A stretch of 64,000 nt of DNA from Ruminococcus sp. AM36-2AA (GCF_003461955.1 NZ_QTYB01000001.1:240332-304331); one strand, 5' to 3'. Shown: positions 24,434-33,678, counted from the first letter of the stretch. The notes: generated from the sequence alone by a model not told the origin. Numbers and translations: made by a program.

Positions 24434-25279
24434 TTAGTTTTCTTCTGTTTTAACATCAGGAAGTATCCCGCAGGAAAGCAATACTTCCAGTACCCCTCCG
24501 GCAATGCATCTTGCTTTATCCGAAATAGTAAAACAGTTTTTTTTCTGTTCCGCTCTCGGATCGATATCTGCAATTTTCATCCCTTTAAAAACAGGATATC
24601 CGTCACGGATCAGCCCCCGGATCACGCCGGATATCGTTGCTTTCACAGGAACGTTCCCAACCATGGCAATGATCTGGTCTTTTTCTACGATATCTGCGAT
24701 CCTGCTGATATTCTTCATTTCACCGGCTGCCGGTGAATGGATCACTCTTTCTTTTCCGATTCCCGCGATCAGACCAGGCACACCTGTATTTGGAAGCGCA
24801 CTGCCTTCTTTTATGATCCTTCCCAGATTGTGGCCCCGCATGGTTTCGATCACATAATCCACATCTTCTCCTGCGGTAAACCCAGGTCCAAGACCTACTG
24901 TCACTGGTGCCATATCTCTGTTTGTCCCGAGATTTTTTTTGGCGAGGATCGCATCGATCACTGCTGCCGGCGAAAGTTCCCGGATATGTTTTCCCTCCGT
25001 ATCTGTCAGAAGGGGAATTTCTCCTTTTTCCCAGCAGCTTTTGCACTGTGCCGGAATTTCCATTTCCGGGATCCTTCTGCACACAACGCCTTCCACTTCC
25101 GAAGTTCCGTCATAAACGGCTTCACAGAAAGCTACATGACGGCGGATGGCGCTTGGCCGGTCGCATTCCAGGATCAGAATGTGATAGCCGCTCTGATGAA
25201 GTTTATGGATCACGCCGGTAGCAAGATCGCCGCCGCCACGTACAAGGATCATTCTGTCAGTTATAATAGTAGTTTCCAT
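24434..25279 (-). CDS. yqeB: Selenium-dependent molybdenum hydroxylase system protein YqeB
   Basis: About 280 residues. The core begins MILVRGGGDLATGVIHKLHQ, the YqeB nucleotide-binding N-terminus, with GLGPGFTAGEDVDYVIETMR and GKERVIHSPAAGEMKNI further on. Required for selenium-dependent molybdenum hydroxylases by phylogenetic profile; mechanism unknown. The start is ambiguous: ATG at 25285, 25279 or 25252. All lack a clear ribosome-binding site, and the first two overlap the DUF975 gene end, suggesting translational coupling. Confidence 0.88.
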   Translation of the reverse strand: METTIITDRMILVRGGGDLATGVIHKLHQSGYHILILECDRPSAIRRHVAFCEAVYDGTSEVEGVVCRRIPEMEIPAQCKSCWEKGEIPLLTDTEGKHIRELSPAAVIDAILAKKNLGTNRDMAPVTVGLGPGFTAGEDVDYVIETMRGHNLGRIIKEGSALPNTGVPGLIAGIGKERVIHSPAAGEMKNISRIADIVEKDQIIAMVGNVPVKATISGVIRGLIRDGYPVFKGMKIADIDPRAEQKKNCFTISDKARCIAGGVLEVLLSCGILPDVKTEEN

Positions 25280-26078
25280 TTCCATACACCCGCTGTCCGT
25301 TATTTCCCGGCATCCCTGCTGCCAGAGCATCGTAAAGTTCCGCATAGGTCGCATCCTGATATGGAGATACATAGAACAGACCTACCAGTCCAAAGGTGAT
25401 CGTGGAAAGGATATTCCATGGAATAAAGGAAAGATCCAGAACAAACGTATTCCACTTCTGTCCATACATCATATCACGGCTTCTTGCAAAAACTTCTTTT
25501 CTGTCCATATCCGGATATTCCGCAAGAAGATACGGAACCATCTTATATTCATAAGACTTTATGATTCCCGGGATAATAAACAGTAAAGACCAGAGAAATG
25601 TAAACAGATCCCGGAAAAACATGGTTTTTACCACATTTCCATAATATCCGGAACGAAATGCGCTGAGCAGTTTGCCGACACCTGGAACTGCGTACAGATT
25701 TTCAATATAAAAACTGCGACCTCCTACTTCAAATACATTGCACACAAAAATCTTAAGTAATGTCCCGATCAGTGCCGCGGCAACCACTACCCCGGCTCCT
25801 ACCAGCGCAAAGATCAGTGCCCACGGAGAATACGATCCGCCAAACATATGACCTGCATAGGAACTGAAACCATTGGAATTATAGGTATTAACCTGATAAC
25901 TATAATCCGAATTCATTACATTGCTGGCGCCACTTTGAACTGCGCCTTTTCCACCGGATGCCAGCACAATGGCAAGCACCAGACTGACCAGAACTGCTGA
26001 CCAGTAATTTTTACGAAAAGCCTGTTTTGCACGCCATTTCAGATCACTGCGTGTCCAGCTGATCATCTGTCCATTCAT
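25257..26078 (-). CDS. DUF975 family membrane protein
   Basis: 273 residues. A cytoplasmic start (WTRSDLKWRAKQAFRKNYWS) leads into a first helix, a Ser/Tyr/Gly-rich loop, and then four to five helices, with the DUF975 blocks VGGRSFYIENLYAVPGVGKL, IPGIIKSYEYKMVPYLLAEY and FYVSPYQDATYAELYDAL. Function unknown in the family. It sits between cobC (3-bp gap) and yqeB. Nothing in the sequence ties it to cobalamin or selenium; it may simply ride in the operon. Confidence 0.88.
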   Translation of the reverse strand: MNGQMISWTRSDLKWRAKQAFRKNYWSAVLVSLVLAIVLASGGKGAVQSGASNVMNSDYSYQVNTYNSNGFSSYAGHMFGGSYSPWALIFALVGAGVVVAAALIGTLLKIFVCNVFEVGGRSFYIENLYAVPGVGKLLSAFRSGYYGNVVKTMFFRDLFTFLWSLLFIIPGIIKSYEYKMVPYLLAEYPDMDRKEVFARSRDMMYGQKWNTFVLDLSFIPWNILSTITFGLVGLFYVSPYQDATYAELYDALAAGMPGNNGQRVYGNGNYYYN

Positions 26079-26081
26079 TTT

Positions 26082-26681
26082 TTAACCCTCCATATATGCT
26101 TCACAGACTGTAAACTCCCTGCGTCCTTTTTGCCAGAGATCCTGGTCCAGTTCAACCAGATAACCGCCGCCGTTTTTTACATGCCATTCATAAAACGGTC
26201 TGTGTCTGTCCGCATATTCTTCCATAATATTCATAATGGTTCCACCATGGATCACCAGCGCCGCTGTATCCACATTTTTACGGATACACTGTGTCACGGC
26301 TTTCTGAAATCCTGTCAGGCTGCGATATTTAAAGCCTTCTCTGCTCTCTCCGCCCGGAAATGGCATTGTTCCATTGCTGTCGATCCATTTCTGATAATTT
26401 TCATTTCCGGCAAGCTCTTTGTAATTTTTATTCTCAAACTCTCCAAAATCACATTCCGAAAGTTCTTCTATAATGTGGAGCTGCTTTCCCGGAAAAAAAA
26501 TTTCTGCCGTTTCCACACAGCGGAGAAGTGGACTTACAAACAACTCCTCCGGCATGGGATAGGAAAGTTTTTTCAGAAATTCCCGGCCTTCATCGCTCAA
26601 CGGCTCATCCGTTGTACCGATATAACGCGAAAGCTTGTTTCCCGGAGTTTGACCATGACGTATCAGATATAATTTAAGCAT
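26082..26681 (-). CDS. cobC: Histidine phosphatase, probable alpha-ribazole phosphatase
   Basis: 199 residues with the phosphoglycerate-mutase-type active site LIRHGQTPGN (His9, Arg8) and a second His in VIHGGTIMNIM. It is within a cobTUS cluster and overlaps the CobU-like gene by 8 bp, so it is most likely the phosphatase that removes phosphate from alpha-ribazole-5'-P or adenosylcobalamin-5'-P. The motif alone would fit any small histidine phosphatase; context decides. Confidence 0.85.
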   Translation of the reverse strand: MLKLYLIRHGQTPGNKLSRYIGTTDEPLSDEGREFLKKLSYPMPEELFVSPLLRCVETAEIFFPGKQLHIIEELSECDFGEFENKNYKELAGNENYQKWIDSNGTMPFPGGESREGFKYRSLTGFQKAVTQCIRKNVDTAALVIHGGTIMNIMEEYADRHRPFYEWHVKNGGGYLVELDQDLWQKGRREFTVCEAYMEG

Positions 26682-27054
26682 TTTTCAGCACCATCCCGAT
26701 CCCACATACAACTCTTGTAACCCTGCTGCTCTTTCCCGCAAGTTCCGTACAAACACGGCCTACAGCCTCCCGATACTGCCGTTCAAAAGCATCGGCCGGA
26801 ACGATCCCGTATCCGACTTCCTCACTGACCAGGATTACACCCGGATTTTTCTCCGCAAGTTTTTCTGCAAGACCGGACAGATCCTCACCTGATTTCAGGC
26901 ACTTTCTTATGTACTGATGAAACCCAAGAACCCCTTCTGCTTCCAGAAGTTCCTCTTCTGTAAGCTCTGCACCACATTTCCATTTTACATCGGGAAACTG
27001 TTTTTCTGCATAACTGCTTTTTCCCTGATAAGCACCGCCGATTATCATTTCCAT
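26674..27054 (-). CDS. Short CobU-like protein (126 aa)
   Basis: The P-loop GGAYQGKSSYAEKQF opens the protein. The CobU block VSEEVGYGIVPADAFERQYRE and the end VVCGIGMVLKNA are present. The middle of CobU that carries the guanylylated His (RRIxxHxxxR) is missing. It is thus a truncated paralogue of the full enzyme at 27855-28382 and retains only the kinase-like features. It may be a dedicated cobinamide kinase or a regulatory partner. It overlaps cobC by 8 bp and follows cobS by 27 bp. Confidence 0.8.
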   Translation of the reverse strand: MEMIIGGAYQGKSSYAEKQFPDVKWKCGAELTEEELLEAEGVLGFHQYIRKCLKSGEDLSGLAEKLAEKNPGVILVSEEVGYGIVPADAFERQYREAVGRVCTELAGKSSRVTRVVCGIGMVLKNA

Positions 27055-27081
27055 ATCTTTTTACCTCATTCCATCTTCATT

Positions 27082-27858
27082 TCACAGAATAACAATGCCA
27101 CTTATCCCAAGTACCAGAGCCATCACAACCTCACAGATACAAAGGAAAAAACCTGAAAGATCTCCAGTCGTTCCTCCAAAATATTTCATAGCCATGTGAT
27201 GATACCACCAGAATACCAGCAGTGCCGTTACTGCCGCAAGCGCACCTTTTACCGGATTGATCCATATCATCAGTACTGCCAGTGCTGCAAGCATTACGAT
27301 CAGAACATTTCGTGCCACAATCTCCGATGCATTCCTGGAAAACTCTGCTACGGTTCCATCAGTCCTTGCTTTTGGAAATATGATCACGCCAATTCCGGAA
27401 AGGCATCTGGACATCATAAATCCAATACTCATGATACAGATTCCATCGTGATCACCAAGTAGCTGACTCCAGGCACCCAGCCACAGGATAAAATAAACGC
27501 AGGCTGTGATAATGGCAAATGCTCCTGCATGCGAATCTTTCAGAATCTCCAGCCTTCTTGTACGCTCCTGCCAGGAACTTAACGCATCCGAAGTGTCCAG
27601 AAGTCCGTCCACATGGATCCCACCTGTAACAAAGACCGGGATCACCGTAAGGATCACTGCAAGAAAAAACGGTTCCATCTGTGCATGACTTCCCAGCACA
27701 CATCCCACAAGCCAGATCAGAATACCAATGGCTGTTCCCACAAAAGGAAAGAAACACATCATATACTTCATGTTTTCTTTATTCCAGTCTACCATAGGTG
27801 TGGGAATCTTGGAAAACATGGCAAATGCCGCTTTAAAACTGTTCCATACACTTTTCAT
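27082..27858 (-). CDS. cobS: Adenosylcobinamide-GDP ribazoletransferase (cobalamin synthase)
   Basis: 258 residues, an integral membrane enzyme. KIPTPMVDWNKENMKYMMCF and FVTGGIHVDGLLDTSDALSS (the GGxHxDGLxDxxDAL signature) identify CobS. It joins adenosylcobinamide-GDP and alpha-ribazole (phosphate) to finish B12. Start overlaps cobU by 4 bp. With cobT, cobU and cobC it allows cobinamide salvage; no corrin-ring synthesis genes are in the window. Confidence 0.95.
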   Translation of the reverse strand: MKSVWNSFKAAFAMFSKIPTPMVDWNKENMKYMMCFFPFVGTAIGILIWLVGCVLGSHAQMEPFFLAVILTVIPVFVTGGIHVDGLLDTSDALSSWQERTRRLEILKDSHAGAFAIITACVYFILWLGAWSQLLGDHDGICIMSIGFMMSRCLSGIGVIIFPKARTDGTVAEFSRNASEIVARNVLIVMLAALAVLMIWINPVKGALAAVTALLVFWWYHHMAMKYFGGTTGDLSGFFLCICEVVMALVLGISGIVIL

Positions 27859-28382
27859 GCTTTCTCACCGCCTTTATGCCAGACCGGGATTCCGTAGACC
27901 ACTTCTACAACAGCATCCGCCATTTCAGCCAGATTGCAGTTGATCTGTCCCAGCTGTTCCTTATACTTTTCGGATTCTCCTTCATAGAGAATTCCATCGG
28001 AAAAAATTTCGTTGGTAACGATCACCACGTGTTCTGCCTGTGAAAGAAGATTTCTTACTCCTTCTGTGATCTTTTCGGAAACCTCCGGATGAAATCCATC
28101 TTCCCGGAACATTTCATTTGCCACCAGATTGGACATACATTCAAGAAGCACTACACAATTCTTTGGAAGTATCAACTCATCCAGCTCTGTGTATCTCTCA
28201 ATTGTCTCAAATCCTTTTCCTGACCGCATCCGGCGATGTCTTCGAATGCGGCGGTGACTTTCTTCATCAAAAGCCTGCATGGTGGCAATATAGATCCTTC
28301 TCGACTCTCCAAAAGAAAGGACTCTGTCCTCCGCAAAAGCAGACTTTCCGCTTCCGCTGCCTCCTGTTACAACAACCAGCAT
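27855..28382 (-). CDS. cobU: Adenosylcobinamide kinase / phosphate guanylyltransferase
   Basis: 175 residues. The P-loop VTGGSGSGKSAFAEDRV and the guanylylation region RRIRRHRRMRSGKGFETIER (His in RRHRRM) are present, with LLECMSNLVANEMF and YGIPVWHKGG. The usual SNEVGxGIVP block reads VTNEIFSDGILYEG, so this copy is diverged where the short paralogue (26674-27054) is conserved. The two may divide labour. It sits 1 bp after cobT and overlaps cobS. Confidence 0.9.
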   Translation of the reverse strand: MLVVVTGGSGSGKSAFAEDRVLSFGESRRIYIATMQAFDEESHRRIRRHRRMRSGKGFETIERYTELDELILPKNCVVLLECMSNLVANEMFREDGFHPEVSEKITEGVRNLLSQAEHVVIVTNEIFSDGILYEGESEKYKEQLGQINCNLAEMADAVVEVVYGIPVWHKGGEKA

Positions 28383-28383
28383 C

Positions 28384-29439
28384 TTATTTCAGCTCCTCAT
28401 ACTGTTCTACATTGATATCTCCAAAAGTACTCATGGAATTATATACTGCACAGGAAAGATCCATCAGTGGAAATAAGGCAACCGCTCCGGTACCTTCTCC
28501 AAGGCACATTCCCGCATGGATGATCGCTTCTTTATCCAGTTCTTTCAGGATCAGGTGTGCTGCCGGTTCTTTGGATACATGAGAAGCAATGATATAATCA
28601 CTGACCTGAGGGCAGATTTTTACTGCGATCAGGGCAGATACACAGGAAATAAATCCATCCATCACAACCGGCATACCTAATGCCGCTCCACCGATAAACA
28701 CACCGGTCATTCCTGCGATATCCAGTCCACCAACCTTTGCCAGCACATCGATCACATCTGCGCGGTCCGGATTGTTCAGGGCAATGGCCTTTTTGATCGC
28801 GTTGATCTTTCGCACAAGCCCCTCACCGGAAAGTCCGGCTCCTCTTCCTGTCATATCTTCTACCGGTTTCCCGAGAAGTACAGATGCCACAGCACTGCTG
28901 GTGGTCGTATTTCCAATTCCCATTTCACCGGTGGCAAGAACCTGGTATCCTTTTCCCTTCAGTTCCTCGGCCATGGCAATTCCCGCTTCAATGCCCTGGA
29001 TCGCCTGTTCTCTCGTCATGGCAGGTTCTTTCGTCATGTTCCTGGTTCCGTAGGCAACCTTAAGATCTGTACGGACTTTTGTATCCGTTACCATTCCAAC
29101 ATCCACAGGGAAAAGTTCCGCACCACACTGCCGGCACATCACACAGCAGGTTGTGGTTCCCGCCAGGAAATTTTCGGCTACAATTGCGGTAACTTCCTGT
29201 CCTGTCTGAGTCACGCCTTCCTCTACAACACCATTATCTGCACACATGGCAACTACTGCTTTTTTTTCCACACGGACATCCGGTGTTCCTGTGATCCCGG
29301 CAATCTGTGTCAGCATATTTTCAAGTTCGCCCAGGGAATGCAGAGGTTTTGCAATACTGTCCCAACGCTGTTTTGCCCCTTCCATGGCCTTTTCATCCAG
29401 CGGACGGACTTTTTTTACTGCTTCTTTTAAAGTCATCAT
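28384..29439 (-). CDS. cobT: Nicotinate-nucleotide:dimethylbenzimidazole phosphoribosyltransferase
   Basis: 351 residues, full length. KPLHSLGELENMLTQIAGIT, GEMGIGNTTTSSAVASVLLG and CLGEGTGAVALFPLMD are the CobT hallmarks. It makes alpha-ribazole phosphate, the lower-ligand nucleotide. The start codon overlaps the GtrA stop by 4 bp with GGGAGG upstream, so cobT is translationally linked to a glycan-modification gene and has no leader of its own. Confidence 0.96.
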   Translation of the reverse strand: MMTLKEAVKKVRPLDEKAMEGAKQRWDSIAKPLHSLGELENMLTQIAGITGTPDVRVEKKAVVAMCADNGVVEEGVTQTGQEVTAIVAENFLAGTTTCCVMCRQCGAELFPVDVGMVTDTKVRTDLKVAYGTRNMTKEPAMTREQAIQGIEAGIAMAEELKGKGYQVLATGEMGIGNTTTSSAVASVLLGKPVEDMTGRGAGLSGEGLVRKINAIKKAIALNNPDRADVIDVLAKVGGLDIAGMTGVFIGGAALGMPVVMDGFISCVSALIAVKICPQVSDYIIASHVSKEPAAHLILKELDKEAIIHAGMCLGEGTGAVALFPLMDLSCAVYNSMSTFGDINVEQYEELK

Positions 29440-29864
29440 TTGCTACCTCCCGTTTTTTTACCTGTGGTAAAGATTATAAATTTACTAAATATATAATTCA
29501 GCACCAGCACAATAAACTGGGTGCAGAATTTTGCAACCATATCGTGAAATCCCAGCACAACTGCCAGCAGCCAAACACCTCCAACTTCAATCACCATTGT
29601 CACAAGACGCGCACTTACAAACTTCAGGAAAGGCCGGATATGATCCGCAAGAGTTGCACACTGATCATGAAATACAAATCTGGAATTCACAACATATGCA
29701 AACAGGATCGCCAGGATGATCGATACTACATTCGCCGCCATCAGAATAATGCCAAGCTCTCTCATAATATAAAAGCTTACCAGATTTACCAGCGTTGTAC
29801 AACCACCCCAGAAAATATAACGGATCACATCATTTTCATATAATTTAAGAATCCGTTTTTTCAT
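29436..29864 (-). CDS. GtrA-family membrane protein
   Basis: About 142 residues from MKKRILKLYENDVIRYIFWG. AAGGAGG lies 8 bases before this ATG, whereas the two earlier in-frame ATGs are too near the site or inside the preceding gene. Four helices with the GtrA signature FWGGCTTLVNLVSFYIMREL and VVNSRFVFHD. GtrA proteins are thought to flip polyprenyl-phosphate-linked sugars. It works with the GT2 enzyme directly upstream (20-bp overlap). Confidence 0.92.
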   Translation of the reverse strand: MKKRILKLYENDVIRYIFWGGCTTLVNLVSFYIMRELGIILMAANVVSIILAILFAYVVNSRFVFHDQCATLADHIRPFLKFVSARLVTMVIEVGGVWLLAVVLGFHDMVAKFCTQFIVLVLNYIFSKFIIFTTGKKTGGSK

Positions 29865-30792
29865 TTTCATGACCTCCTTGTATGATTCTGGATACAATAT
29901 ATCTTGGCCGGCGCTTCACTTCTTCATAGATCCTTGCAATATAATATCCGATAATTCCAAGGCTCATCATCACCGCACTGCCGATAAACAGCATCACGAT
30001 CAGCAAAGTCGTGTAACCCTCTACTGCATGTCCGGTAAAATATCTCACCAGTGAATAGATCAGCAAGAGCAGAGAACATATGAAACAGCCACCGGCTCCT
30101 ATCGTTACAAACTGCAGCGGAAGCGTTGTAAAAGCCACGATATTGCGAAATGCATAACGGATCAGGCTTCCGGTAGACCATTTAGACTCTCCTGCTTCCC
30201 GCTCCTGCACCTCAAAAAGCACAGATGTACTTTTAAATCCAACCCAGGATGAGGTTGCCCGAAAAAACATGCTCCGCTCTGGCATAGAAAGAACGCTTTC
30301 CACAGCTTTCCGATCCAGAAGTTTAAAGTCTGAAGCATTCTCCATATTAAATCCGGTTGCCCTGGACATGATCCTGTAAAAAAATCCTGCACTTTTTCTG
30401 TGAAACACAGTTTCTGTTCCACGGCTCTTTTTTATCCCTTCTACAACTTCATAGCCCTGTTCCCATAACCGATACATTTTTACAAGAACTTCCGGCGGAT
30501 GCTGCAGGTCACAGTCCATAACAGCCACTGCGTTTCCTGACGCCTGAGCCAGTCCTGCGACAATTGCAGCTTCTTTTCCAAAATTTCTGGAAAAATGTAC
30601 ACCAGTCACATTTCTATCTTTTTCTGCAGTTTCCTCAATTATTTTCCATGTCTGGTCCGTAGAACCATCATCTACAATAACCAGTTCGTAATTGATTTCG
30701 GCTAAATCCAGGATTTTTTTCAGCGTCCGGCAGGTTTTTGCCAGCATCTGTTCTTCATTATACGCAGGCAAAACCACCGATAATCTGCTCAT
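29845..30792 (-). CDS. GT2 glycosyltransferase (polyprenyl-phosphate sugar synthase, GtrB/CsbB type)
   Basis: 315 residues. The GT-A catalytic domain has LPAYNEEQMLAKT, IVDDGSTDQTWKIIEE and AVMDCDLQHPPEVL, with two C-terminal membrane helices (about 230-290), the DPM1/GtrB layout. It would load a sugar on undecaprenyl phosphate at the inner face of the membrane. Gene order GT-C (YfhO) - GT2 - GtrA is a complete three-component glycosylation set, as described for teichoic-acid decoration by CsbB/YfhO. It overlaps the YfhO gene by 4 bp. Confidence 0.94.
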   Translation of the reverse strand: MSRLSVVLPAYNEEQMLAKTCRTLKKILDLAEINYELVIVDDGSTDQTWKIIEETAEKDRNVTGVHFSRNFGKEAAIVAGLAQASGNAVAVMDCDLQHPPEVLVKMYRLWEQGYEVVEGIKKSRGTETVFHRKSAGFFYRIMSRATGFNMENASDFKLLDRKAVESVLSMPERSMFFRATSSWVGFKSTSVLFEVQEREAGESKWSTGSLIRYAFRNIVAFTTLPLQFVTIGAGGCFICSLLLLIYSLVRYFTGHAVEGYTTLLIVMLFIGSAVMMSLGIIGYYIARIYEEVKRRPRYIVSRIIQGGHENEKTDS

Positions 30793-33563
30793 TTTTCCTG
30801 ATTTCCCCTTTCTCTTTGTTTCTTTGGCCTCCGGTAAAAGATTCCGATCATCAAAAACAGAAACAGCCCTGATACACTCAGGTACATTCCCGGTATCACA
30901 TATGGTGTACAGTAGGTAAGCTCAATGCTGTGTTTTCCTTTTTTCAGCTCAACCCCCATATACATACTGTTCGCCTGAACCAGTTTTGCTTTCTTTCCGT
31001 CCACATATGCTGTAAATCCTGCATTATATGGGATTGAAAACACGAGGAACTTATCTGAAGATACTTCAATATCTCCGGTAAGTTTATTAGTTTCGGTCTT
31101 TATATTATGAAGACTTTCTTCTCCAAGCCGGTCTGTCTGTTTTTCCACAGAATCCATAGGCTGGCATACCAGATAAAGATCATCAAATGTATATTCCCCA
31201 GGAGTAGAAAATGTCAGCGTTATAGTTCCTGCGCTGTAATTTTTATACCCCATATTCAGAAGAAAATTATGGCGGCCACTGTATCCGTTATATTTGTCTG
31301 TAAAAATCCGGATGGTTTTGTCCACCGCTCCCAGAGAAACCTCTACTGCGGATTCTTTACTTTCTTTCCAGTAGCGCCAGTTGTCATCTTCGTGAAGTAC
31401 CGTATTCTTCTCATATTCTGTAAGAGAATCCCACTTTCTGTCACTGATCCGGGCACGCGGTGAATATGCGTTGAAATCCAGATTTTTCGCCACAAGATAG
31501 ACTTCTGCATCCGGTTCTCCCTGATATCCTATAGAAACCTTGGCATTTTTCTTTGTTACAATGATCTTTCCATCTTTGATCTTACAGCCTTTTCCTGCTT
31601 CCAGTGTAAAATCTGCTTTCTTGTCATCAAAGGTAAGGTCTGTTTCCGGAAGGCTGCTGCTTTCAATGACAGCTCCCTGAAGAAGAGCCTGCTGTTTTTC
31701 TGTTACAGAAAGTTTTTCATATTTTTCCCTTGGGATCCAGGTATCATACGTATAGCCCAGAGGAAGCGCATCCTCATCTTCGTAGATCCTGTACTTCTTT
31801 GTAGTAACAGCTTCCTGATCATATCCATAAGGAACGTAGCCATATCCGTTCTTTTTGATGGCAAAATATTTCACAGCAGCTAAACGGTCCAAAATGGTCC
31901 TTCCGTCCAGATTATTGTAATGATAATCCCATGGTGTATTCAGGTACATTTCATCGAAGAAACGACTGATATTTCCATTGGCCACACTGAAATAATAAGA
32001 AGTACTGTTAGTTCCCATATACATGGCAGTATTTACGTAAGAGCCCGTTTTGTACTGATCATAACGGCTGACTGAAGAATCTTCCAGCTTCTGGATCGCT
32101 TTATCCGGCCCGGACTGCAGTGCCTCCAGTGCTCCGCCCTTTTCTTCAAACTCTGACAGATAATCTTTTTCATAAGAATACTGATATGACACATTCAAAA
32201 GAATACTTGCTATCAGTACAGTAACGATCATTCCACAGAGATATTTTCCCTGCACAAAAATATTTCCATAGGAAACTACTGTAAACACAGCCAGAACCAG
32301 CAACATTACAGCCATGATATTCCGCTCTGTACGGGCTGTTTCCGAAAAAAGTGCAAGCACACAATATCCCAGCAGCATAATAAAAATCCGTCTTTTTTCC
32401 TGTATCTGTAAGGCAAACAGTTCCGGATATGCCTGCACCAGAATATAGGCGATCAGCATTCCATATGCCCAGATCCAGCGGTTGGATACATAGGAAAATC
32501 CATTGAGCACATGTCCTGCAAAAGGAATCAGCAGGAACAGATTTAAAAGTACAAATCCCAGTTTCAGTCCTGTATATTTTTTTCTTTTGGAAAAAATCAC
32601 AAACACGCCTGCCATGGCAACTGCGGAATATCCAGCAACTCCCCACTGGATCATATTCTCACCAATCAGACAGCCGAGATATTTTTCGTAGTAAATGCGG
32701 TCATAAAATAACGGGACATAATTCTGTGCCTGAAAACGTTCTGTTCCAAACAAAGTCATCACCACAGGCAAAAAAATCGTCGCAGCGATCATCAGTGCCA
32801 CCAGATAGAAACCTGTAAATTTCAGGAACCACTGAAATACATCTTTCACGGAACGTTTCCGGAATAAACCGAAATACCGAAATGCCGCATACAGCACCAT
32901 GAAGATACTGATCATATAAAAGAAATAAAAACTTGACATTGCCGCTACAGCCGTCGCACAGATAAAAAGGTGCGGCTTCTCTTTTTTATAAACTTTTTCA
33001 ATTCCCATAAGAACCAGCGGCAGGTAGATCATAGGATTGGAAAAGTAAGGATGTTTCATAGACGCATAGATCGTCCATCCCGCAAAAATATAAACAAGAC
33101 TTCCGATAAATGTGGCCTGTTTCGGATTCTTGCGGTAAAAACAATAAATACTGAATGTGATTCCCGCAAGATAGATTCGAAGAAAGATCAGAATCTCATA
33201 CAAAATCTCCGTATTTTTTTCCGGTACAAATACAGAAAGTAATGTCAGGGGATCACCGATCACATAATAATGAAGTGTTGTCAGAATATCAGATCCGAAA
33301 CCAATATGCATATCCCACATAGGGAAGAAAATTTTATGATCTATTACCAGTGTTTTCAGTACATTCCGCAGATATTTCCCATAATAGGCAAGTGCATTAA
33401 TATGCTGCGGAACACCGTCATGGCTCCAGATCAGTGATTTTCCGTTGAAATAAAAACAGCCATAAATAAACAGTGAGATCACTGCAAAAACTATCGTATA
33501 CAGAATATAAAAATCTGCTTTTTTCTCTTTTCTGGATTTCTCCTTCGAAAAAAATCTTCTCAT
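30789..33563 (-). CDS. YfhO-family membrane glycosyltransferase (GT-C type)
   Basis: About 924 residues from MRRFFSKEKSRKEKKADFYI. AGGAGA upstream favours this ATG over the open-frame start 63 bp earlier, which falls in the nifJ terminator. Many helices fill residues 20-460, with the early SHDGVPQHINALAYYGKYLR loop containing the Asp typical of GT-C active sites. A large extracellular domain (about 480-890) precedes a last helix. YfhO enzymes transfer sugar from polyprenyl phosphate onto lipoteichoic acid or similar polymers outside the cell. Acceptor here unknown. Confidence 0.92.
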   Translation of the reverse strand: MRRFFSKEKSRKEKKADFYILYTIVFAVISLFIYGCFYFNGKSLIWSHDGVPQHINALAYYGKYLRNVLKTLVIDHKIFFPMWDMHIGFGSDILTTLHYYVIGDPLTLLSVFVPEKNTEILYEILIFLRIYLAGITFSIYCFYRKNPKQATFIGSLVYIFAGWTIYASMKHPYFSNPMIYLPLVLMGIEKVYKKEKPHLFICATAVAAMSSFYFFYMISIFMVLYAAFRYFGLFRKRSVKDVFQWFLKFTGFYLVALMIAATIFLPVVMTLFGTERFQAQNYVPLFYDRIYYEKYLGCLIGENMIQWGVAGYSAVAMAGVFVIFSKRKKYTGLKLGFVLLNLFLLIPFAGHVLNGFSYVSNRWIWAYGMLIAYILVQAYPELFALQIQEKRRIFIMLLGYCVLALFSETARTERNIMAVMLLVLAVFTVVSYGNIFVQGKYLCGMIVTVLIASILLNVSYQYSYEKDYLSEFEEKGGALEALQSGPDKAIQKLEDSSVSRYDQYKTGSYVNTAMYMGTNSTSYYFSVANGNISRFFDEMYLNTPWDYHYNNLDGRTILDRLAAVKYFAIKKNGYGYVPYGYDQEAVTTKKYRIYEDEDALPLGYTYDTWIPREKYEKLSVTEKQQALLQGAVIESSSLPETDLTFDDKKADFTLEAGKGCKIKDGKIIVTKKNAKVSIGYQGEPDAEVYLVAKNLDFNAYSPRARISDRKWDSLTEYEKNTVLHEDDNWRYWKESKESAVEVSLGAVDKTIRIFTDKYNGYSGRHNFLLNMGYKNYSAGTITLTFSTPGEYTFDDLYLVCQPMDSVEKQTDRLGEESLHNIKTETNKLTGDIEVSSDKFLVFSIPYNAGFTAYVDGKKAKLVQANSMYMGVELKKGKHSIELTYCTPYVIPGMYLSVSGLFLFLMIGIFYRRPKKQRERGNQEK

Positions 33564-33590
33564 GTTGTATATCTCTCCTGTATATGAAAA

Positions 33591-33621
33591 AGGCCTGCGG
33601 TGCGCTAAACACCGCAGGCCT
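33591..33621 (-). terminator. Terminator of nifJ
   Basis: AGGCCTGCGGTG (33591-33602) pairs with CACCGCAGGCCT (33610-33621), a perfect 12-bp stem, followed by TTTTT on the minus strand. Confidence 0.85.
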
Positions 33622-33678
33622 GTCACCTAATGCTTAATCAGCAAGCACACTGTATAAACAGTAACTATTGATCAGTAA

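Noticed and set aside
29436..29460. Cobalamin riboswitch before cobT
   Set aside because: cobT overlaps GtrA by 4 bp; no leader exists.
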